Assembly (NCBI GenBank): GCA_036843405.1
Contig: DAITSJ010000015.1
Span: forward strand, 30,698 to 94,697
Reading direction: 5' to 3'
Length of the DNA stretch: 64,000 nucleotides
DNA from: DGNJ01 sp002388905
GTDB taxonomy: Bacteria > Pseudomonadota > Gammaproteobacteria > Pseudomonadales > Porticoccaceae
Both the position numbers and the translations under genes were made by a program. Below are positions 18,000 through 26,230 of this stretch, one piece after another. Below the pieces are notes generated by a model. The model searched no databases. It worked only from the letters and a program-made list of their open reading frames with translations, and was not told where the DNA came from. The stretch's first letter is position 1, and every line of letters begins with the position of its first letter.

Positions 18000-18416
18000 T
18001 CAGTCCCGGGGAACCTTGCCGCGTAAACGCTTGACCCGGCCCCGCTGGGTTTTGTTATCCATGCGCTTTTTTTTGGCGGCTCTGGAAGGGCGTGTGGCAA
18101 CACGCTTTTTGGGTGTGGCGCCGGCACGGCGGATCAGGGAAGCCAGGCGCGCCAGGGCGTCCTCCCGGTTTTTTTCCTGACTGCGAAACCGCTGGGCCTT
18201 GATGACGATGACGCCATCCCCGGATATCCGGTGATCTTTGGTGGCGAGCAGGCGCTCCTTGTAGATGTCGGGCAGGGACGAGGCCCTGATATCGAAACGC
18301 AGGTGAATGGCCGTGGCCACCTTGTTGACATTCTGTCCGCCGGCGCCCTGTGCGCGGACGGCGTTAAGTTCGATTTCATGCTCGGGTACCGAGACCCGCG
18401 AGGATATTGTCAGCAT
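18000..18416 (-). CDS. arfB: Alternative ribosome-rescue factor ArfB (YaeJ)
   Basis: A 138-residue protein closely resembling E. coli YaeJ along its whole length. The release-factor motif GGQ is at residues 26-28 in 'RAQGAGGQNVNK', followed by 'RFDIRASSLP' and 'VIVIKAQ'. The C-terminal tail is strongly basic (KKKRM...RGRVKRLRGKV) and would bind the mRNA channel of a stalled ribosome. ArfB hydrolyses peptidyl-tRNA on non-stop ribosomes without tmRNA. The start was set at MLTISSR to match the family N-terminus; five more in-frame residues are possible. Confidence 0.93.
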   Translation of the reverse strand: MLTISSRVSVPEHEIELNAVRAQGAGGQNVNKVATAIHLRFDIRASSLPDIYKERLLATKDHRISGDGVIVIKAQRFRSQEKNREDALARLASLIRRAGATPKKRVATRPSRAAKKKRMDNKTQRGRVKRLRGKVPRD

Positions 18417-18576
18417 TGCCGGACCCTTCATGCTCGGACGGGCAGGTTAACGTGCGCGTCGCCCGTTTCCCAGTATCCCGGCGACACGACCTTTCCCGGT
18501 CCCCCCTGCTAAACTCCGGACAAAGTGGCATTTGCTGCCCGACGACTTCCATACAGGTAACGAAAAAATTCGCAAC

Positions 18577-19491
18577 ATGGAATCGACAGAACTGGTTCTT
18601 GAAATGGTCCCGCCGCCCCTCAGCGACCAGCGTGCCGGCATCGCCAGGTGCCTGGATTATATCCGGCAGGTGCGGGCGGCGGTGCCCGTTGAAGCTGTCA
18701 ATATTCCGGAGATACGGGAGGAAGGCGGACGCCGTGACAATGGCGAGCGGTTGACGCCCTTCATGCCCCGGGTGCCGCCCCGGGAACTGGCGGCCCATAT
18801 CAAGGACAGCCTGGACCTGGAAGCCATTGTCAATCACTGTGTCGTCCACGAACCCGCCGGCGCCCTGGAAAAGTGGCTGGATACCGCCTGGCGGCATTAC
18901 GGCGTGCGCCGTTTTGTGCTGGTGGGGGGCGAACACAGCCACGTGGACTACCCCGGTCCCACGGTGCGCGAAGCGACCGGGCTGGCCCGCCGGTTGTTCA
19001 CGGGCAAAGATGTCAAAATCGGCAATATCTGCATACCCTCCCGATCCGGCGAGCGGGAACGAGTGCGCGGGAAAATCAGCGCCGGCGCCGATTTTTTTAC
19101 CACCCAGATCATCTATCACGTCCGGGAACTGATCGACCTCTGTGACCCGGATGGCCTGCCGGACGCGGACTTTTATGTGAGCTTCTGCCCGGTGCGCTCG
19201 AAGCGCAACATCCTCTTTCTCAACTGGCTGGGCGTCATTATCGACCCGGCACTGGAGCGCTGGCTGCTGGCCGGCAACGAAGATGTCCTGGCCCGGTCGG
19301 AATCCCACCTTTGCGCCACCTGGGAGGCTTTTGTCGACCACATTAACCGATACGAACACCCCCTCAGGGCCCATATCAACCTCTCGCCCATCGGCAGGAT
19401 CACACCCCGGGACACCATCCGCCTGGCCCGGTCCCTGCGCGCCGCCGGCGAGAGCGCCACTGAAAAACCTTCCGGTCGCTTCAGTCGATAA
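18577..19491 (+). CDS. Methylenetetrahydrofolate reductase-like protein
   Basis: A 304-residue protein that looks like a divergent MTHFR/FAD-linked TIM barrel: an early 'LEMVPPP' segment resembling the family's E-x-x-PP start, 'HCVVHE' and 'FVLVGGEHSH' strands, 'NICIPSR', then 'GADFFTTQIIYHV', which matches the conserved GADFxxTQ signature, and a late 'FYVSFCPV'. It is shorter and more divergent than MetF, so the substrate may not be methylene-THF. Its 3' end overlaps the convergent sixA by 11 nt. Start ATG chosen at the first residue of recognisable sequence; no strong SD is seen. Confidence 0.6.
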   Translation: MESTELVLEMVPPPLSDQRAGIARCLDYIRQVRAAVPVEAVNIPEIREEGGRRDNGERLTPFMPRVPPRELAAHIKDSLDLEAIVNHCVVHEPAGALEKWLDTAWRHYGVRRFVLVGGEHSHVDYPGPTVREATGLARRLFTGKDVKIGNICIPSRSGERERVRGKISAGADFFTTQIIYHVRELIDLCDPDGLPDADFYVSFCPVRSKRNILFLNWLGVIIDPALERWLLAGNEDVLARSESHLCATWEAFVDHINRYEHPLRAHINLSPIGRITPRDTIRLARSLRAAGESATEKPSGRFSR

Positions 19492-19942
19492 CCGGCATGA
19501 GCGTCCACCGGACGTACCACGGTCCGCCGGCAGCGTCCCGGTCCAGGCAGACAATGCCGCCCATCTGGAACCTGACGGGCATCAGGTCCTCCGTGCCCGC
19601 GATCAGGAACCCGGCAAGCCTTGCCAGTTGAGGCAGGTGGCCCACCAGCATCAGGTTGTCGGCGGCATCGAGACTGTCGGCCAGAGCCCGGACATCGTCG
19701 TTGGGCCCCAGGCCTTCCCGGGCAGCGACGCCCTCCTCCGGCAGCAGTTCCTCCGCCAGCATATGGGCCGTCTGGTCGGCGCGCATCTTGCCGCTGTGGA
19801 CAATGCGGGAAACCGGGATGCGGCGGTCGCTGGCCAGGTCCGCGACAAGGCGCACTTCCCGGCAGCCCTGCTCGGATAGCCGCCGCTCCGGATCGGCCTC
19901 CCTGGGGAGTGCATGACCGTGCTGAACCAGATAAAGTGCCAT
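19481..19942 (-). CDS. sixA: Phosphohistidine phosphatase SixA-like protein
   Basis: A 153-residue histidine phosphatase. The N-terminal 'LYLVQHGHALP' supplies the catalytic histidine (QHG instead of the more common RHG), and 'LMLVGHLPQLARL' supplies the second active-site histidine. The small size without an insert matches SixA, which in E. coli removes phosphate from phosphohistidine proteins of the PTS-Ntr pathway. The start is at MALYLV; upstream in-frame codons would extend it by 35 unconserved residues. Confidence 0.85.
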   Translation of the reverse strand: MALYLVQHGHALPREADPERRLSEQGCREVRLVADLASDRRIPVSRIVHSGKMRADQTAHMLAEELLPEEGVAAREGLGPNDDVRALADSLDAADNLMLVGHLPQLARLAGFLIAGTEDLMPVRFQMGGIVCLDRDAAGGPWYVRWTLMPVID

Positions 19943-20101
19943 GGCTGTCACCTCGCTTTTGGCAGCGGGAACCGGTCTCACGGCATACACCGAGAGCCGT
20001 GAGCGATTGCCACTATTCAGCATAGGCGAGTCCCCCGCTTTATCCATACCTGCGCCACCCTGTCACCAGACTGGCCTCCGGCCCGATATCGTTGCCACCC
20101 T

Positions 20102-20120
20102 GTTAATGAAAATAGTTATT
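20102..20120 (+). promoter_or_regulatory. Putative Fur box upstream of the FTR1 fusion gene
   Basis: The 19-mer GTTAATGAAAATAGTTATT matches 14 of 19 positions of the Fur consensus GATAATGATAATCATTATC and lies about 57 nt before the iron permease ATG. Both the match and the target gene support iron-dependent repression. Confidence 0.6.
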
Positions 20121-20177
20121 AATTACACTACCTTTTATGGCCTGCACTCAACAAACCCCGATCAAGGTGTGTCCGTC

Positions 20178-22097
20178 ATGATCCGTTCCCTGTCGACCCC
20201 GGTACTGGTTCTCGTTCTTGCGCTGTGTGCCAATGCCGTCGCATCGGAGGCGGATCCGGCCAGGCTCGCCCAACTGGTGGATTACGTGGGGGTCGACTAC
20301 CCCGAAGCCATCGCCAACGGCGAGGTAATCAATGCTGCCGAGTATGGCGAAATGCGGGAGTTTGCCGGCCTGATTGCCGAGCAGGTCGACACCCTGCCGG
20401 CCGGCAATGCCCGGGCACAACTGCGCGCACTCAGCGGCGAACTGGCTGCTGCCATCGAATCCAGGGCGGCTCCGGAAAGGGTGGCTGCCATCACCGCGTC
20501 CATGCGCGGCATATTGCTAAAGACCACGACCCTCACCACGGCACCGGCACGGCCACCGGCACTGGCCACGGGGAAGACCCTGTACAGCCAGCGCTGCGCC
20601 TCCTGCCACGGCGCGGATGGTAGCGGCGACGGGCCGGCGGCTTCCGGCATGGAACCGCCACCCACGGATTTCACCAACGTTGAGCGGGCCCGGGCCAGGA
20701 CCCTCTACGGGCTCTACAACACCATCACCCTGGGGGTGGACGATACCGCCATGCCCGCGTTTGCGGACCTCACCGGCCAGCAACGCTGGGCCCTGGCCTA
20801 CTATGTGGGCGGGCTGCACGCCGGAGAGGAAACCCTCGACCTCGGCCAACGGGTTTTCAGGGCGGCGAATGCGGATGAACGACCGGGCCTGGAAGCCCTG
20901 TCGACACGGACCCTGGCGGAAGTGGAGAGCAGTCGGGGCCCCGACAGGGCGGCCATGCATGCCTGGTTGCGCCGCAATCCCCAGGCCATCGGCGACGCCG
21001 GCAACCCTCTCAGTGTCGCCATCACCCGTATCGAGGATGCGCTCGCCGCCTACCGGGCGGGCGATAAGGATGCCGCCTACCGGTCCGCGGTTGACGCCTA
21101 TCTGGAAGGTTTCGAACTCACCGAGACGTCCTTGAAAGTCGGTCATCCCGAGCTCGTTCGGCGCACCGAAAAAGCCATGGGCAGGGTCCGCAACCTGATC
21201 AAGGGCGACGAACCGGAAGCCCGGGTCCGGGAAGCGGCTGAAGAAGCCATTGCGCTGCTGGTCGAAGCCCGGCAGATCCTGAAAGGCGAGTCCCTGTCCG
21301 CCGAAGTGGCTTTTTACAGCGCCTTGGTTATCCTGCTTCGGGAAGGGTTGGAAGCCGTACTGATTCTCGGCGCCATTTTTGCCTTCCTGTCCAAGACCGG
21401 TCGCCGCGATGCCATGCCCTGGCTGCACGCCGGCTGGATCGGTGCGCTGGCCCTGGGTGTCCTCACCTGGGTCGTCTCCAATTACTTCCTGACCATTTCG
21501 GGTGCGGCCCGGGAGGTGACCGAAGGCGTTACCGCCCTGCTGGCCGCCGGCATTCTGTTTTACGTGGGCTTCTGGATGCACAGCAAGCTCAACGCCCGCC
21601 GCTGGCAGGAATTTCTCGAAAACAAGGTGCAGCGGGCTCTGGATGAAAAGGCGCTGATCACCCTCACGCTGGTCTCTTTTCTCGCCGTGTACCGGGAAGT
21701 CTTCGAAACCGTGCTGTTCTTCCAGGCCCTGTGGACCCAGGTGGATGCCGGCGGCGAACAGGGCGTGATGGGGGGCTTTGTCGTCGGGGCAATTCTGGTG
21801 GCAATGATTGCCTGGGTGGTATTCCGATTCGGTGTGAGGCTTCCCCTCAAGCAGTTCTTCGGCATCAGCGCGGTGGTCATGGTGATTCTCGCCATCATTT
21901 TTGCCGGCAAGGGCATCGTTGCTCTCCAGGAAGCCGGCAAACTGCCGGCGAGCCCGGTGAATTTTCCGCGCATCGAGATACTGGGGGTTTACCCCACCTG
22001 GCAGTCCCTGGGCATACAGCTGGCGCTGCTGGCCTCGGCGATTGTGCTGATTTTTTACAGCCGGCTGCCCCAGCGGGCGGAGGACAGGGTGTCCTGA
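20178..22097 (+). CDS. Cytochrome c domain-FTR1 iron permease fusion
   Basis: A 639-residue exported protein. It has a signal peptide (residues 1-22), an Asp/Glu-bearing helical region, a class I cytochrome c domain with CASCH at 140-144 and a likely axial methionine in 'DTAMPAF' near 192, a second helical stretch, then a membrane FTR1 domain from about residue 375. The permease has REGLE at 388-392 and a second, altered motif REVFE at 506-510, the glutamate motifs that carry iron in Ftr1p. The heme domain may oxidise Fe(II) before transport, as ferroxidases do for yeast Ftr1. The 5' extension of the frame overlaps the Fur box and is unlikely to be coding. Confidence 0.88.
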   Translation: MIRSLSTPVLVLVLALCANAVASEADPARLAQLVDYVGVDYPEAIANGEVINAAEYGEMREFAGLIAEQVDTLPAGNARAQLRALSGELAAAIESRAAPERVAAITASMRGILLKTTTLTTAPARPPALATGKTLYSQRCASCHGADGSGDGPAASGMEPPPTDFTNVERARARTLYGLYNTITLGVDDTAMPAFADLTGQQRWALAYYVGGLHAGEETLDLGQRVFRAANADERPGLEALSTRTLAEVESSRGPDRAAMHAWLRRNPQAIGDAGNPLSVAITRIEDALAAYRAGDKDAAYRSAVDAYLEGFELTETSLKVGHPELVRRTEKAMGRVRNLIKGDEPEARVREAAEEAIALLVEARQILKGESLSAEVAFYSALVILLREGLEAVLILGAIFAFLSKTGRRDAMPWLHAGWIGALALGVLTWVVSNYFLTISGAAREVTEGVTALLAAGILFYVGFWMHSKLNARRWQEFLENKVQRALDEKALITLTLVSFLAVYREVFETVLFFQALWTQVDAGGEQGVMGGFVVGAILVAMIAWVVFRFGVRLPLKQFFGISAVVMVILAIIFAGKGIVALQEAGKLPASPVNFPRIEILGVYPTWQSLGIQLALLASAIVLIFYSRLPQRAEDRVS

Positions 22098-22185
22098 CGC
22101 TTCGCCTCCCGGACAGGCCCGCCCACCAGTGAACTCGCTGTTTCTGGACTACACTGTTTCCACGTAGCTTAACGGGAGGTTCGAG

Positions 22186-22422
22186 ATGCAACCCTGCGAA
22201 GTCTGCGGCAATCGCTATGAGGGCGCCTTTACCGTGACAATGGCCGACGGGCAGGCCCATGTCTTCGACTCGTTCGAGTGCGCCATCGAGCGGCTCGCGC
22301 CCCGGTGCGCGGCCTGCAACTGCCGGGTAATCGGCCACGGTGTCCAGCACGAATCAACAATTTACTGTTCCGCCCACTGTGCCCGGGAAGCGGGGATCAG
22401 CGGCCTGGCGGATCATAATTGA
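22186..22422 (+). CDS. Small Cys/His-rich putative zinc-binding protein
   Basis: A 78-residue protein with three cysteine pairs: CEVC at the N-terminus, CAAC-x-C in the middle, and 'YCSAHC' near the end, with single histidines between. The pattern suggests two zinc ribbons or a metallothionein-like site. GGGAGG stands six to eleven bases before the ATG. It is a conserved-looking but functionally unassigned protein. It follows the iron permease by 88 nt and may be a metal-related partner, which is inference only. Confidence 0.65.
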   Translation: MQPCEVCGNRYEGAFTVTMADGQAHVFDSFECAIERLAPRCAACNCRVIGHGVQHESTIYCSAHCAREAGISGLADHN

Positions 22423-22505
22423 ATGCCCCCAGACAGTTTCTCGCTTCCAGCGATGTCAGGGACCGCGGCCCGTGCGCGGAATAACAGCCCAGGTGCCGGT
22501 TTGCC

Positions 22506-23831
22506 ATGACCCGTGATGCGAGCCCGCCGGAGCGCTTCCGGCGCCTGCTTCCCGTCCGCGCCGGCGAGGGCCGGGCGGTGTTCTGGTCCTTCGCCTACTT
22601 TTTTTCGCTGCTGGGCGGCTACTATATTCTGCGACCGGTGCGCGACGAAATGGGCATCCGGGGCGGCGTCGAGAATCTCCAGTGGCTGTTCAGCGGCACG
22701 TTCCTGGCCATGCTCGCCGCAATCCCCGCCTTCGGCTGGCTGGCCGCCCGCTTCCCCCGCCGCACTTTCGTTCCCGCCGTCTATTATTTTTTTATCGCCA
22801 ATATCCTGCTGTTTTTTGCCGCCTTCCGGCTGGACGTTTCCGACGTCTACCTGGCCCGGGCCTTTTTTATCTGGACCAGTGTCTTCAACCTGTTCGTGGT
22901 ATCGGTGTTCTGGAGCTTTATGGCGGACATCTTCACGCACCGGCAAGCGGAACGGCTCTTCGGATTCATTGCCGCGGGCGGTTCGGCGGGCGCCATTCTG
23001 GGCCCCGGCGCAGCCGGGCTGCTGGCGCCGGTGCTGGGGCCGGTCAACCTCCTGCCCATCGCCGCCATGGTGCTGGGCGTCGCCCTGGTGGCCATCCATC
23101 AATTGCGACACTGGCAGGAACCCGTTGGCGGCGGCGAGACCGGCCAGGAACACGAACAGGCCATCGGCGGGGGCATCCTGGACGGTGTACGGCGGGTCTT
23201 TGCGAGCCCCTACCTGCTGGGCATCTGTGCCTTTATCCTTCTCTACACCACCCTCTCCACCTTCCTCTATTTCGAGCAGGCCCATATCGTCGAGGGTGCG
23301 TTCGACTCTTCGGCACGGCGCACCAGCGTCTTTGCCGGCATTGATTTCGCCGTCAACAGTCTCACCATTATCGGCCAGCTACTGGTAACCCATCAGTTGG
23401 TGGCGCGTTTCGGCGTGGGAACGACCCTGGCGCTGATGCCGGTCGCGCTGGCGGCAGGGTTTGCGGCCCTGGCGGCGGCGCCGGTACTGGCGGTCCTGGT
23501 AGTGGTACAGGTGCTGCGCCGCGCCGGCAATTACTCCCTGACCCGGCCCGCCCGGGAAATGTTATTTACAGTGCTGGGACGGGAGGAAAAATACAAATCC
23601 AAGAACTTTATCGATACCGTCGTCTATCGCGGCGGCGACGCCGTGGCAGGCTGGCTTTTCGCCGGGCTCATGGCCCTGGGGCTGGGGCTGTCGGGCATTG
23701 CCCTGGTCGCCATTCCCGTGGCCGGCATCTGGGCCGGCACGGCCCTGTGGCTGGGTGCCCGACACCGGCGCCTGCGCCCCGAACCCGGCCCCGACCAGAA
23801 CGGGAGCACACCTCCGGAGAAGACAACATGA
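22506..23831 (+). CDS. MFS/nucleotide-exchanger-like membrane carrier
   Basis: A 441-residue protein with eleven to twelve hydrophobic helices. The N-terminal 'FFSLLGGYYILRPVRDE' and 'FLAMLAAIPAFGW' regions resemble a bacterial carrier group often labelled as NTP/NDP exchangers or MFS proteins. The later 'LTRPAREMLFTVLGREEKYKSKNFIDT' region is also typical of that group. Actual substrates of free-living members are unknown. Its stop codon overlaps the start of the aldo/keto reductase gene (ATGA), so the two are co-translated. Confidence 0.65.
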   Translation: MTRDASPPERFRRLLPVRAGEGRAVFWSFAYFFSLLGGYYILRPVRDEMGIRGGVENLQWLFSGTFLAMLAAIPAFGWLAARFPRRTFVPAVYYFFIANILLFFAAFRLDVSDVYLARAFFIWTSVFNLFVVSVFWSFMADIFTHRQAERLFGFIAAGGSAGAILGPGAAGLLAPVLGPVNLLPIAAMVLGVALVAIHQLRHWQEPVGGGETGQEHEQAIGGGILDGVRRVFASPYLLGICAFILLYTTLSTFLYFEQAHIVEGAFDSSARRTSVFAGIDFAVNSLTIIGQLLVTHQLVARFGVGTTLALMPVALAAGFAALAAAPVLAVLVVVQVLRRAGNYSLTRPAREMLFTVLGREEKYKSKNFIDTVVYRGGDAVAGWLFAGLMALGLGLSGIALVAIPVAGIWAGTALWLGARHRRLRPEPGPDQNGSTPPEKTT

Positions 23832-24835
23832 CTGATGACAACGGATTTCCCACGGCGCCGGCCCGGCGTTGGGCCATGAAAATCCTGGGTGCGGCCGGCG
23901 CGGGTTTCGCCGGCGGTCTTTTCAGCGCGCCGGTAACGCTCGGTGCAGACGGGGAACCTGTCGATTTGCTGCAACGTCCCATCCCCGTATCCGGAGAGAA
24001 GGTGCCGGCCGTGGGCCTGGGCACCGCGCGCACCTTCAGCCTCGACGGCCTGTCCATGAGCGGCAGGCGAGGCAGCGTGGCAGCGGCGGACCCGCTGCCG
24101 GAAACCCTGTCGGAATTGCGCAACGTGCTGCGCCTTTTCCACGCCCATGGCGGCCGGGTAGTGGATTCGTCACCCATGTACGGTACCGCCGAGGAACTGG
24201 TGGGGGATTTTGCCAGGGAGCTGGGAATCGAGAATGAACTGTTCATGAGTACCAAGGTCTGGGCCGATGGCCGTGAACCGGGGATTGCCCAGATGACCGA
24301 GTCCATGGAACTGCTGCACAGCAAGCCCCTGGATGTAATGCTCATCCACAATCTCCGGGACTGGCGCACTCACTACAGGACCCTGCGTCGGTGGCAGGAG
24401 GAGGGCCATATCCGTTATATCGGCATCAGTCATTCCCGGACCGGGGCCCACGACGAGGTGGAACGGGTGTTGAAAGCGGAGCGCTTCGATATCTTCCAGA
24501 TTAACTACAACATTCTGGACACCAACGCCGACAAGCGTCTGTTTCCCCTGGCCCGGGATAAAGGGCTGGCGGTGGAGATCAACGAGCCCTTCGCCAGCGG
24601 CGACCTGTTCCGGCGGGTGAAGGGCATCGAGCTGCCTGCCTGGGCGACCGACTTCGATGCCGACACCTGGGCGCAGTTTTTCCTGAAATTCATACTGGGC
24701 CACCCGGCGGTAACCTGCGCCCTGCCCGCCACCGGCGACCCGGAACACGTGGTGGACAATACTCTGGCCATGGCCGGGGGATTGCCCGATGCCGGCCAGC
24801 GCCGGCGAATGGTCGACACCATGCTGGCGCTTTAG
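23828..24835 (+). CDS. Aldo/keto reductase with a Tat-like signal
   Basis: A 335-residue protein. Residues 13-35 begin RRWAMK and run into a small Gly/Ala-rich hydrophobic stretch ending near 'FSAPV', which looks like a twin-arginine signal, so the enzyme may be exported folded. The aldo/keto reductase tetrad can be assigned: Asp in 'VVDSSPMYG' and its Tyr, Lys in 'MSTKVW', and His in 'MLIHNL'. The C-terminus has the expected 'TCALPATGDPEHV'-like cofactor loop. It shares an ATGA overlap with the upstream carrier. Substrate unknown. Confidence 0.8.
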   Translation: MTDDNGFPTAPARRWAMKILGAAGAGFAGGLFSAPVTLGADGEPVDLLQRPIPVSGEKVPAVGLGTARTFSLDGLSMSGRRGSVAAADPLPETLSELRNVLRLFHAHGGRVVDSSPMYGTAEELVGDFARELGIENELFMSTKVWADGREPGIAQMTESMELLHSKPLDVMLIHNLRDWRTHYRTLRRWQEEGHIRYIGISHSRTGAHDEVERVLKAERFDIFQINYNILDTNADKRLFPLARDKGLAVEINEPFASGDLFRRVKGIELPAWATDFDADTWAQFFLKFILGHPAVTCALPATGDPEHVVDNTLAMAGGLPDAGQRRRMVDTMLAL

Positions 24836-24837
24836 CG

Positions 24838-24864
24838 GCCCGGGCGATGAGTCGGGGCCCGGGC
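24838..24864. terminator. Palindromic hairpin between convergent genes
   Basis: Two GCCCGGGC arms separated by 11 nt form a very stable stem between the aldo/keto reductase and the convergent kamA-like gene. No U tract follows in either direction, so its action as a terminator is uncertain. Confidence 0.35.
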
Positions 24865-24865
24865 G

Positions 24866-26230
24866 CTATTCAGCCTCGCTGACCATGGCCCGGTATTCGT
24901 CCTCGAAGAAGAACCTGTCCTCGCCGAAAGCCGGTTTCAGGTGGTTGAGCCAGGTGGCCTGGTCGTCGTACCTGGCGAAGAAGGGGCGCTGCACCCAGTC
25001 CGGGTTGCGGCCCTGGATAAATCGAAGCACAAAGACCTTCTCGCCGTGGATTTCCGCCACACCCTGGATCTCCACCTTGCCGGGGCCCGCGCTCATGGAG
25101 GGCCCGCGGGCCGTGCGGCCCAGCCCGGAGACCTTCTGCATCGCCTGCCGGTAGACATCCCAGGCCCGCGCCAGGGGTACCTCGAAATAGCGCTTCGCAC
25201 CGGTATCGCGCTCCACGAACATGTAATAGGGGATAATGCCCAGGCGCACCTGTTCCCGCCAGGACCGGGCCCAGGCGTCCGGGTCGTTGTTGATATGGGC
25301 GAGTAGCGGGCCCTGGCTGCGGATCTCCGCACCGGTGTCGCGGATGCGCCGGATGGCCTCCCGGGCGATGTCGGTGCCAATTTCCCGTCCATGGTTGATA
25401 TGGGCCATCAGGGCCACATGTTTGCCCGACTCAACCAGCCGTTCGAGCAGAGCCAGGAGCTCGTCGGCATCCGGATCGGTCACGAACCGATGGGGCCAGA
25501 AGGTGAGCGCCTTGGTGCCCAGGCGCACGGTCTGGATATGGGCAAGATCCTCCCCGAGCAGCGGTTCCAGGTACTGTTTCAGGTTCCGGGTTTTCATCAC
25601 CATGGGATCGCCACCGGTTATCAGCACGTCGCTGACGTCGGGATGCTGGCGCAGGTAGTCGAGCATGGTCCCGGCCTCGCTGCTGGCGATGCGCAGTTCC
25701 TTGTCGCCGACGAACTGGGCCCAGCGGAAACAGAAAGTGCAGTAGGAGTGGCAGGTCTGCCCCTGGGCCGGGAAAAACAGTACCGTTTCCCGGTATTTGT
25801 GTTGCAGGCCGTTCACCACTTCACCGTTGACCATGGGCCGGTTGAGTTCCATCTGCCCAGCCGGGTGGGGATTGAGCCGGGCACGAATTTCACTGGCGGC
25901 CACGGCGATTTCCCGCTTGTCGGCGCCCTTTTCCAGAAGCGCCGCCATGCGCTCGAAATCCGCCTCCTCGAGCATCTCCCGCTGGGGAAACGTCAGCTGA
26001 AAGAGCGGGTCGTCGGGCACTGCACGCCAGTCTATCAGCTCGTCAATGACGTACTGGTTGACCCGGAAGGGCAGTACGCTGGCAACCACCCGCATCTCGA
26101 AACGCTGCGCCTCCGGGAGTTGTTTCAATGCTTCGATGCGATCCAGATGGCGGTCGGTATAGACCTGGAAAGGGCGCGGCTCGAAGGATTCCTCGGTGAC
26201 GGTTTCAATCTTGAGAGCGGCTGTTCGCAT
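24866..26230 (-). CDS. KamA family radical SAM protein (lysine 2,3-aminomutase-like)
   Basis: A 454-residue radical SAM enzyme. The iron-sulfur motif C-x3-C-x2-C occurs as 'CHSYCTFC', followed by 'ITGGDPMVMKT', the SAM-contacting GGDP motif of lysine aminomutases. 'MSAGPGKVEI' near residue 375 offers a candidate PLP lysine. KamA enzymes interconvert alpha- and beta-lysine. EpmB homologues serve EF-P modification but are shorter, near 340 residues. This protein is longer than either group and no acetyltransferase (AblB) or EF-P gene is nearby, so its substrate is open. Confidence 0.8.
   Translation of the reverse strand: MRTAALKIETVTEESFEPRPFQVYTDRHLDRIEALKQLPEAQRFEMRVVASVLPFRVNQYVIDELIDWRAVPDDPLFQLTFPQREMLEEADFERMAALLEKGADKREIAVAASEIRARLNPHPAGQMELNRPMVNGEVVNGLQHKYRETVLFFPAQGQTCHSYCTFCFRWAQFVGDKELRIASSEAGTMLDYLRQHPDVSDVLITGGDPMVMKTRNLKQYLEPLLGEDLAHIQTVRLGTKALTFWPHRFVTDPDADELLALLERLVESGKHVALMAHINHGREIGTDIAREAIRRIRDTGAEIRSQGPLLAHINNDPDAWARSWREQVRLGIIPYYMFVERDTGAKRYFEVPLARAWDVYRQAMQKVSGLGRTARGPSMSAGPGKVEIQGVAEIHGEKVFVLRFIQGRNPDWVQRPFFARYDDQATWLNHLKPAFGEDRFFFEDEYRAMVSEAE

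Noticed and set aside
19941..20177. N-terminal extension of the FTR1 fusion, including a second ATG at the Fur box
   Set aside because: The chosen ATG is followed at once by a signal peptide, and the extension would place the Fur site inside coding sequence.
24838..24864. GCCCGGGC palindromes considered as a regulatory operator
   Set aside because: They lie between convergent gene ends, so a hairpin or terminator role is more likely.
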